In this document: positions 11,280-19,788 of the stretch, one piece after another
Layout: each line of letters starts with the position of its first letter
Numbering within the stretch: position 1 is the first letter of the stretch
Assembly: GCA_001465935.1 (NCBI GenBank)
Contig: LNKV01000048.1
Location: 62,001 to 126,000 of the forward strand
Reading direction: 5' to 3'
From: Clarireedia homoeocarpa
Taxonomy: Eukaryota > Ascomycota > Leotiomycetes > Helotiales > Rutstroemiaceae
Length of the DNA: 64,000 bases
Translations under genes and position numbers: made by a program
The notes under the pieces: model-generated
Database searches by the model: none
What the model was told of the DNA's origin: nothing
What the model saw: only the letters and a program-made list of their open reading frames with translations

Positions 11280-14200
11280 CTACCTAGATATCCAGCGGCG
11301 GAATACATCTATTATTGTTTTCTTTTTCTCATAATTTTTGAGTAGCTTAACAACCCGGTCGTTTCCCTTTTCGGTGGCTATCATCAAGGGCGATATGTTA
11401 TCGTTGCTCAATATCGATTGGTCAGCTCCACGCTTCAAAAGATATCTAACAACATCCAGCCAACCATAGTTGGCTGCTAACCAAAGTGGGGTACGACCTT
11501 TTTGGTCTTTCAAATTAACATCAGTACTGCTTCTCTCAATGAGAAGAGAAACTATGTTCAGATACCCTTTAGATGTCGCTGCGTGTATAGCATAATCGTA
11601 AAAGCTCCCAGGAACATCTGTTTTCATACCGCGATCAAGTGCGGCACGAACTTCATTTTCACGTTGCGATTCTACGTTCTCATGAAATTCTCGTATTTGA
11701 CGCGCACGATCAAGAAGAAATTTTGCTTTCGTTGAAATATCTTGCATCTCATCTTTGTCGGTAAAGGCGAAGTTTGAATGAAGAAGATCAAGTTGCGTTT
11801 CAGCCCCCAGTAATATTCGAACAACGGACCCAAAGTTTTTAAAAGCTGCAGCTTGAAGAGCATTGCCAAAAGGTCCACCTTGAGCATTGACATCAGCCTT
11901 ATGATCAAGAAGAAGCTGTACAATATCCTTGTGACCCTCATATACTGCAGCTTGGAGAGCACTGCCATGATATCCACATTGAGCATTGACATCAGCCTTA
12001 TGATCAAGAAGAAGCTGTACAATATCCTTGTGACCCTCATATACTGCAGCTTGGAGAGCACTGCCATGATATCCACATTGAGCATTGACATCAGCCTTAT
12101 GATCAAGAAGAAGCTGTACAATATCCTTGTGACCCTCATATACTGCAGCTTGGAGAGCACTGCCATGATATCCACATTGAGCATTGACATCAGCCTTATG
12201 ATCAAGAAGAAGCTGTACAATATCCTTGCCACCCCGATATGCTGCAGCTTGGAGAGCACTGCCATGATCTCCACATTGAGCATTGATATCAGCCTTATAA
12301 TCAAGAAGAAGCTGTACAATATCCTTATGACCCTCATATGCTGCAGCTTGGAGAGCACTACCATGACGTCCACCTCGAGCATTGATATCAGCCTTACGAT
12401 CAAGAAGAAGCTGTACAATATCCTTGTGACCCTTATATGCTGCAGCTTGGAGAGCACTGCCATGATATCCACCTTGAACATTGACATCAGCCTTATGATC
12501 AAGAAGAAGCTGTACAATATCCTTGCCACCCCGATATGCTGCAGCTTGGAGAGCACTGCCATGATCTCCACATTGAGCATTGATATCAGCCTTATAATCA
12601 AGAAGAAGCTGTACAATATCCTTATGACCCTCATATGCTGCAGCTTGGAGAGCACTGCCATAACTTCCACCTCGAACATTGACATCAGCCTCATGATCAA
12701 GAAGAAGCTGTACAGTATCCTTGTGACCCTCATATGCTGCAGCTTGGAGAGCACTGCCATAACCTCTATATTGAGCATTGATATCAGCCTTATGATCAAG
12801 AAGAAGCTGTACAATATACTCGTGACCCTTATATGCTGCAGCTTGGAGAGCAGTGCCATAATATCCACCTCGAACATTGACATCAGCCTTATTTTCAAGA
12901 AGAAGCTGTACAATATCCTTGCCACCCCGATATGCTGCAGCTTGGAGAGCACTGCCATAATATCCACATTGAGCATTGACATCAGCCTTATGATCAAGAA
13001 GAAGCTGTACAATATCCTTGTGACCCTTAAATGCTGCAGCTTGGAGAGCACTGCCATAATTTCCACATTTAGCATTGGCATCAGCCTTATGATCAAGCAG
13101 TAACTGTACTGCATCTCTATGCCTATATAGTATTGCTTCTGCAAGAGAGGTATACCTGTCTCCATTCTTTGCTTCAACCGCGGCGTTTGCATTCAGTAGA
13201 ATCTTGACAGTTTGTACGTGACCAAAACGAGATGCATAGTGAAGTGCTCTATTATTCTTCTTATCCACACATTCTACATCGTGATCTGTCTCTAGCAAAT
13301 CGGTGACAACACTCAAGAGATTGTAAGCAGAGGCAACATGAAGCATAGTCGCGCTTAACTCAATCTTTCGAACATCTCCATACCCCCACACCTTAAAAGT
13401 TTTACAAAGCCGAACCCACCGATCAACAATACATGGATACTTTTCGATAAGTTTGAGCAAGTAAAGTTGTGGAATGCTTTGTGCTTCAGCTTTCTCAGCA
13501 TGGAAGAACCAGTAGTTAGCAAAATACTTTGCAAATGCATATTGGGTATATATAGCGTCCTGGTTCAGGTTTTCAACACAGGTAAAGGCTACAATATTCG
13601 CAGAGATTACTGATAGTTGGTGATGCGCAAGACCAATAGAGTCACCGCTGGCCATGCTACCCAGCGATTTGAAACCATCTTGAATCAAGTAATCCTTGAC
13701 CGATTGGTGGATAAACTGAATGATGTGTTTTTCGCCATCTTCGCTCTCGTCGTCTTCTTCGCTCTCGTCGTCTTCTTCAATCCGAAATTCTACAAGGCCG
13801 CCAGAGAGACTTACGACTCGTTTCTTCATCTGTTCAACTGGAAATTGCTGCGGGTCAAAAGAGATTATTGAATCGAAAGTTTCTTTATCTGGTACATACA
13901 TAGCGTAACGTAGCTCTGCCATTGTCAAAGGACGCTCAGCTAGGTATACCCATCTCATAAGACGGAGAGTTTGCTGAATTTGTTTTCTATCAATAACGTT
14001 TTCCAGAATATGTTGATAGATTTCGCTCAGCCCCGGTGGGACCGCTGCTAACATCAGTCGGATCTCTCTTGGAGGCCTTCCATCATCATAGTATCGAACC
14101 ACCATGTCAATCACAATTGCTGCCCATTGAAACACTCCTTGGGCTCTTTTAACTATAGTATCTTTCCATTCCTCCATATGTTTGTCTTTGGAGTCGTCTT

Positions 14201-15209
14201 CGGAGATATCCCCTTGTAGCTTGTCATGTACGTATGTTGATATATCTTCATCGTTTTCATCCTCAAGGCAGACCTGCCATACAGTATTATTTGCTACTAT
14301 CGGATAGTGACGACAGGAAAAGCAGATCTTAAACCGGAGTGCTTCGTGATATAGACTATATAGTCCTTGCGTAATTTTGGAGAAATCGCCCACAATATTG
14401 CGAACTGTTTCTCCGTCTGCTGTGCCATCGTCGGCTTCATCTAATGCATCGATGAAGATGTTGATCGAGTGCTTTTGTGCAACATCTTTAAGAGCAGAGA
14501 CTAAAAAGCCGTATACCTCATTGACATGCCAGTTCCAACGTTTTTCTGGTTCACCTTGGCTATAAGATTTCTCTTCATAACACCGCTGAAATTCAGCGCT
14601 GGCCTCTGGTGCCTGCCACAGCAACTGATGTAAGAGACATCGAAACATGCCAAGGCGGCTTTTTTGTAACTGTCCCCCACGCCCATGTAGGAAAAATGAG
14701 AGGTTGATTGAATTCTGATAGTAGGGTTGCGTCTTGAAGTCTCGGAGGAGATATCCCATTAGTGTTGACTTCCCAGAACCAGGCTTGCCCTTCACCCAGA
14801 AGATCCCGGAGGGCTCCTCCAGCCAGCTAGTATAAGACGGATGGCGAGTTATCCAACGACATGTATTTTTATAAGCACGGTCGGTAGTGTCATGCCGTCG
14901 AAAGTCCATTTCATTGTATGCCAAAGATTGAAGAGCGCGATTGAAAGCTTCGGACGATTCATCCTTACTTGTGGCTGTAGCCTAACATTAGCGAGGTGCA
15001 CTTTCCAAGAAGGGATGTATCTATCTGAATATCTCTGTACGATTTCACCATCATTTTCGTTTCGTGAACTGACCTTGATCTGCGTGATTGAAATGGAAAT
15101 CTCCTTTCACAACAACTCCTTCCACAACAACTCCGTTGAGCTGCGTTCCTCCACCACTTGTATAATGACCCTTGAAATCATTTTTCTGTGTTTTTGGTTC
15201 CTCTGACAT
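11280..15209 (-). CDS. NOD-like receptor: amyloid-type motif, NACHT, ankyrin repeats
   Basis: Exon 1 is 15074-15209 and exon 2 is 11280-14974 (minus strand). The 99-bp intron is GTCAGT..CTACAG, and the join is in frame for 1276 residues. Exon 1 alone encodes a Gly-rich motif (residues 10-40, NDFKGHYTSGGGTQLNG then two hydrophobic turns). The NACHT domain has its P-loop GKPGSGKSTL at residues 108-117 and Walker B IFIDALDEAD near 218-227; the lead-in NEMDFRRHDTTDRAYKNTCR is typical of fungal NLRs. From about residue 600 come degenerate ankyrin units, about twelve near-identical 33-residue units, then normal ANK repeats to the end. The frame upstream of Leu63 has no better ATG than 15209. Predicted role: cytosolic immune/incompatibility receptor acting on the neighbouring hydrolase (inference). 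Confidence 0.9.
11840..13090 (-). repeat. 99-bp tandem array encoding ankyrin units
   Basis: The anchor CTGCAGCTTGGAGAGCA (plus strand) recurs every 99 bp, thirteen times including a diverged end copy at about 11843. Three consecutive units, from about 11941 to 12180, are virtually identical in DNA. A three-unit (297-bp) higher-order duplication is visible: the block containing CCACCCCGATATGCTGCAGC and the following unit recurs at about 12229 and 12526. The repeats stay in frame, as expected for concerted expansion of a receptor repeat domain. Confidence 0.92.
15090..15182 (-). other. N-terminal amyloid-like signalling motif of the NLR
   Basis: Encodes NLR residues 10-40, within a first exon that contains little else. 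The core NDFKGHYTSGGGTQLNG aligns without gaps to the hydrolase tail core NNFSGQFSSSGGKQFVG: 8 of 17 identities plus Y/F, T/S, L/F and D/N matches. The second half (GVVVEGVVVKGDFHF) shows alternating hydrophobics and glycines as expected for stacked beta turns. Confidence 0.75.
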
Positions 15210-15535
15210 TCTTGCAGATCTGGAAATAGATACTGGAGGATAGCAACGGCGCGCTCAACGCTCGAAGATCTGTTTGACCTTGGATAGATAGTATCAACCG
15301 TGGTATGCTTCCACTCGCTGAGCCGCAAGGCAGACCTCATCTTATCATCAATTTTGGTCCAGCTGAATATCATCAATCCTGGTCCAGCTGAAATGACTGC
15401 AGGTCACCAGCTTGGTGAAGTGTCGGTTGGTGATTGGTCGAAAAACTCAGATAAAATAACTGCATGCAAAATCTTAAAGCGCAGGGCCACTCTATGGTTG
15501 TTCTGAACAAATTTTACTCTAATTCATATCGTTAT
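15210..15535. other. Spacer between hydrolase and NLR
   Basis: 326 bp between the hydrolase stop and the NLR ATG in tandem orientation. No further exon was found that would fuse the two frames. It must contain the hydrolase 3' end and the NLR promoter, unless the two are transcribed together. Confidence 0.55.
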
Positions 15536-16938
15536 CTAAAAACTCATTGGTCCGCCGCCTGAATTGAAATTGCCACCCACAAACTGTTTCCCACCACTGG
15601 AAGAAAATTGGCCCGAAAAGTTATTGATCTGCTTCCCCGCATTACCTTTCCTTTCATCTTCTGCATCGTCTTCTTCTTTCTTTTTATTTTGTGAAGATTG
15701 ATCTGGATAGTTTAATAAGCTCTCTTGAATTAAATAAGCGTAGTTATTCGTTGAAAGGGCTCTCACTTTTAGACTTCAGAAGATATTCTGCTCTCTTAGC
15801 GAAGCTTTTCAGAGTATAGGCGATTTGCTCAAAAGAATCATCATTTGGCGATGAAAACTTGCTCAGCATTGCGTGCCTAACATTTAACTGACGACTCTGC
15901 ATGCCTTGCAGACAGGCTGAATGTCGCTCCACCAGCTGCAGTTGTTAGTGATTGTAGGTTATTTCAGGAAAAAACTTACCACTCCTCTTCCATTGCTATC
16001 GAGGCTCGAAAGAAACCACTGGGGTAGTTCGTCCATATCCCGTACAAGACCTTTAAGATCTGTTTTCTCTGTTTCATAATAACATTCAATGGGAAATTTG
16101 TAATCCGCATGAGCAACCAGTTCTGTAAATCGAGCAACAACTTCATCGAGCTCTCCACGCCCGCCACGTGTCGCATCGTCTCGCATATATTTCAGTAGTT
16201 CATTATTCACGTCAGCTCCCGCTGCCATGGCTACAGCGATCCGTGCCTCTGCAGCAGTATAGAATCCCTTGTGACCTCCTTGAAATGGGGTACCAAGAAA
16301 CACAATGCCGGCCGTTGCATGTAGGATATTTTGGCATTGATTATTGACCTCCGAAGCTCTGTGAAGTGCCTGGTTGTTATCAACAATATGCGATAATGTA
16401 TTGAAAGGGGAGAATCTCAACCTTTGCTAACAGCAGGCCGCCAAAGCAAGAGGCAATCCATATGATGGGTCTATCTGTGGTTCCGTACTAGGAAGTCATC
16501 AGCGATATTTTTCTCGAGATACCACAAGACTGGAATAATCACGCCGTCTCTTTTTATGTGTAATCTGCGAAGTAAAGCATCTGCATGACCGAAAAGAGTA
16601 TCTGTCGCTGCATTCTTTTCTGTGCCGGCATTCCAGTCATAGGTGAAGATACGGGCATTTGGAAGATGTGATGGTAGCATGTCATGATCTTTCAACCAAT
16701 GAACATTTCCAGAGTTTGGATCGCCATCTATCTTCCAAGCTATCCATGTTTTGGGGGACTCGGCATTCAAGCCGTGGATAGCGACAACACTATCTCATCA
16801 GATTATTTTTTCTGGCGAAGACGAAGAATTAACTTAAGATGTTGTGGTCTGAACTTACTCGAGATCCTGTATTTTGTCTCGACATTCATCGGGATTAGGA
16901 TATACCTGGTTCAAGCCGAACTTGCGGGGCTGAGACAT
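15536..16938 (-). CDS. SesB-like alpha/beta hydrolase with C-terminal amyloid-type motif
   Basis: Six exons on the minus strand: 16859-16938, 16543-16789, 16422-16487, 15980-16369, 15767-15935 and 15536-15723, all GT..AG and in phase, 379 residues. Residues 28-35 VVAIHGLN open the hydrolase fold. The nucleophile elbow reads IWIASCFGGLLLAK (118-131), GIVFLGTPFQGG lies at 152-163, and a likely catalytic His is in NVRHAMLSKF (His282). This is the lipase-like domain found in fungal SesB proteins and at NLR N-termini. By alignment on the double glycine, the usual nucleophile Ser is Cys123. The last exon adds a charged linker (NKKKEEDDAEDERKG) and a Gly/Asn/Phe motif that ends the protein (351-379). 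The gene stops 326 bp upstream of the NLR ATG, same strand. Predicted effector of that NLR (inference). Confidence 0.88.
15539..15625 (-). other. C-terminal amyloid-like signalling motif of the hydrolase
   Basis: Residues 351-379, encoded by the last exon. It consists of two half-repeats: NNFSGQFSSSGGKQFVG, then GNFNSGGGPMSF. It matches the NLR exon 1 motif position by position and sits after a flexible charged linker, the usual position of prion-forming tails on fungal NLR effectors. Confidence 0.75.
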
Positions 16939-17676
16939 CGCTACTTCTGTTTATGTCCCACGAAGAAACGACCGTCTATTAATTAGAATTCAGCAAGAAC
17001 TCGGAGCCGCTGCAACAACGTAAAAAATTCCGGGGCCTCCGCCTTTATATCTTTGACTGAAAAGCGAGGTAAGGTGCCACAGAGCAGGGCTTGGGCGACA
17101 ACGGAAAAGTCCCACTTCGAGCTTCCATACTGATGACCGAGCCACCAATGACAGCAGGAGCCATCTATAAATCTCTGTAACATGGGCCGGGCACAGCATT
17201 ATGACTCGCGAATTGCAGTTCAACCAGAGGGGCTGTGTATAATGATGGTGTCTAGATTTTGGCTGACACTTGCAGGCAATCTAACATGAACCAGTGAAAT
17301 TCATTGCAGTTCGGTGACCCTTTAGGCCGAACACCACAATTTTGAGAATCTGCAAAGTTATGTAGGCTAATTTGATAACTAGACATCAATTTCTGTTCGT
17401 CTGGCTGTCATCAAAATTGAAGAACAACTCGTTACTGAATAGAGCATGAGGCGAGCAGCAGTGCCACACTATTTATCCTCTAAAGCGCATTAAACGTTCA
17501 CACCTGGACTCATAGCCGCACGATGTTGCTAGCAGTGTAAAATATGAAATAAATGAGCTTGGTCAGTCTTACTCAAGACTCTGTTGTCTAAGGGGACTGA
17601 ACATCACAATTAATCTGATTCAAGGAAGTCATGATGATTATTATCTTTCAAATCATCTTCACGTGAACTAGAAAAT
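16939..17676. promoter_or_regulatory. Divergent region between hydrolase and HET gene
   Basis: 738 bp separate two divergently transcribed incompatibility-type genes. No open frame with support. A shared promoter is possible; no motif was identified. Confidence 0.4.
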
Positions 17677-19575
17677 ATGACTTTCAGTCAAGCAATGAAA
17701 TACGAACCCTTGGGCTCGAATTCGATTCGGCTATTTCAATTCGACAAAAATGCTCCCGACACAATTTCAGGGGAGATGATATCATTTACATTAGAAGAAT
17801 CACCTCCTTACTACGCTCTCAGTTACTGCTGGGGACCACGAAGGGAATGTGCTCTAGTAAGGGTAAATGAAGGGTGGTTGCAAGTCAGCCGGAGTTTGAG
17901 TGATGCATTAAAACGACTGCGGCAGTTCACTATGACGAGCTGTGACCTGTCGCATTCCACCATATGGATTTGGGCAGATCAATTGTGTATTAACCAACAA
18001 GATGTTGCAGAACGCTGTGAGCAGGTACCGTTGATGGGAAAGATCTACAAACAAGCAATAAGGACTATCGTCTGGCTAGGAGATGACAGCGGCTTCATCT
18101 CTTCAGCATGGACTCTCGTCGATCAAATATACGATATATTTAGGGAAAGATATCCCAAAGCACAAACCCTATCTGATATTCCTTTCGCGGTATACTCTGA
18201 ATCAGAGTACAAGCTCTCTGGATTGCCAAAACGGAGCGACACTACATGGCACCATTTCAAAAAGCTCCTAGGGCTTCCATGGTTCACTAGGGTATGGGTT
18301 ATACAAGAGGTGGCTCTATCAGCCAAAGACCCTGTCATTCTTCATGGCCAACAGCAGTACCCCTGGCACAAACTATCATGGGCAGCAGCCTGGCTTCGAC
18401 GAAGAGGATACACTCGATTGGAGCATATTCCAGGCCAGCTCCTCAACGTTGACGCCATATCCTGTATTCGAAGGTCAAATACTCCATGGAACCTCGATGT
18501 ATTGCTTTGCTTAACATCTACCAAGTTTCAAGCTACCGACCAAAGAGACAAGATCTACGGTCTTCTAGGCCTGACTAAAGATGGGCAAGATCTCACTAAC
18601 TTACCGGATGCGCTTCGTCCAGACTACGAACTAGATGTTGTGGAAACCTACAAGAAAGTAGCTCTCTACATATTCAGCAAGTACCAAAACCTCTCCACAT
18701 TGACACGAACAAACACATTCGCGACGAGCTCAGGAATCGGACCAATGCAGCCGAAACATACCTGGGATAGACTACCAACTTGGGTCCCCAACTGGTCTGA
18801 TTTCGACGTTGTGGAGAAAAAGCTTGCGAAGAGTTTGTCCTGGATTTCTCATTCGACCCAGACGGACGAAGGGATACTGGGGTTCCCAAAATACTACAAT
18901 ACTTGCGGTGGACTTTCCCTACGAATCTACCAATCGGAGAGCCTTTCAACCCTCAGACTCGATGGTCTTTGGGTGGATACTATCGTTAGATCTGTTCAAC
19001 CTACCGATGGATTTGAGTCAGAGCGGAGGAGTATAGATGATTGCCAGATTATGATGTGGAACATAGCTGCACCACTGCTTCCTGTCTACGGAGCCATGGA
19101 ATGGCTAACTTCCTACATAAAAGCTACTACGGCCGACCATCATATACTCGGCGGACGAACAGAAACGCAACTAATAAAGGACGGTTCAGCGTACCTACTG
19201 ACCCTCCTTTCACGCCACGAAGCCGTAACCACCTCCTCCACCAGCACAAAACCAACATCCGAACTCCTAAATCTCCTTCAAAATCTCTCAGTTGGAGGAG
19301 ATGCAGAAGTATACACCAGCTTATCATTCAACTTCTGCTTTCAGCGTTCATTTTTCATCACCATGCAAGGGCGAATGGGTATAGGACCGCTGGTGACTGG
19401 CCCTGGGGATCGGATTGCTATTTTGTTTGGGGGAGAAGTGCCGTATGTTCTGAGAACTCAAGTTGGCGTTTCGCTTCTCCTTGGAGAGTCGTATGTTCAT
19501 GGAGTGATGCGGGGTGAGACAATTCAGGGGGTACGGGTGGGTAAGCTTGAGCCGGAGGTGATTGAGATACATTGA
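17677..19575 (+). CDS. HET-domain (heterokaryon incompatibility) protein
   Basis: Single exon, 632 residues, ATG at 17677. The N-terminal 240 residues hold the HET domain: YYALSYCWG (residues 45-53), IWIWADQLCINQQD (96-109), ERCEQVPLMGKIYKQAIRTI then VWLGDD, and FTRVWVIQEVALS. The C-terminal half is the usual variable region found in stand-alone HET proteins, with no NACHT, ANK or WD repeats. HET domains trigger incompatibility cell death in fungi and are TIR-like in fold. It sits divergently from the hydrolase and NLR. I looked at both ends for the amyloid-type motif of its neighbours and did not find it. It is convergent with the PPR-like gene, 213 bp away. Confidence 0.93.
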   Translation: MTFSQAMKYEPLGSNSIRLFQFDKNAPDTISGEMISFTLEESPPYYALSYCWGPRRECALVRVNEGWLQVSRSLSDALKRLRQFTMTSCDLSHSTIWIWADQLCINQQDVAERCEQVPLMGKIYKQAIRTIVWLGDDSGFISSAWTLVDQIYDIFRERYPKAQTLSDIPFAVYSESEYKLSGLPKRSDTTWHHFKKLLGLPWFTRVWVIQEVALSAKDPVILHGQQQYPWHKLSWAAAWLRRRGYTRLEHIPGQLLNVDAISCIRRSNTPWNLDVLLCLTSTKFQATDQRDKIYGLLGLTKDGQDLTNLPDALRPDYELDVVETYKKVALYIFSKYQNLSTLTRTNTFATSSGIGPMQPKHTWDRLPTWVPNWSDFDVVEKKLAKSLSWISHSTQTDEGILGFPKYYNTCGGLSLRIYQSESLSTLRLDGLWVDTIVRSVQPTDGFESERRSIDDCQIMMWNIAAPLLPVYGAMEWLTSYIKATTADHHILGGRTETQLIKDGSAYLLTLLSRHEAVTTSSTSTKPTSELLNLLQNLSVGGDAEVYTSLSFNFCFQRSFFITMQGRMGIGPLVTGPGDRIAILFGGEVPYVLRTQVGVSLLLGESYVHGVMRGETIQGVRVGKLEPEVIEIH

Positions 19576-19788
19576 CACGCAGCAAGTACTATGGAAACTG
19601 TTTCCGGATTTTGACGAAGAAACAACGTCAATAAGATGGAGAGTTTGAAAGTTGGTACTGTAGAGCAACATTGTTTGAATGGTATATGGGCCGTACGTGC
19701 TTCTATCTGCCTTAACCCGTGCGCCTTATCCCAACTAGGGGACCATCCCTCATCACCATTCTTTCAAATTTTCATCAGCCTCAGGGGA

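Noticed and set aside
11672..13192. Long alternative-frame ORFs of 506 codons (minus) and 416 codons (plus) over the NLR
   Set aside because: The 99-bp unit is a multiple of three and stop-free in several frames, so every frame stays open. Their sequences are mere repeats of the ankyrin DNA in the wrong frame.
15210..16938. Hydrolase and NLR as one fused gene
   Set aside because: The hydrolase frame ends with a TAG right after its motif and the NLR motif exon begins with its own ATG. Two matching motifs at opposite ends argue for two proteins. A joint transcript is not excluded.
17677..19575. HET protein as a third carrier of the amyloid-type motif
   Set aside because: Both ends were read and show no N-x-F-x-G..SGG pattern.
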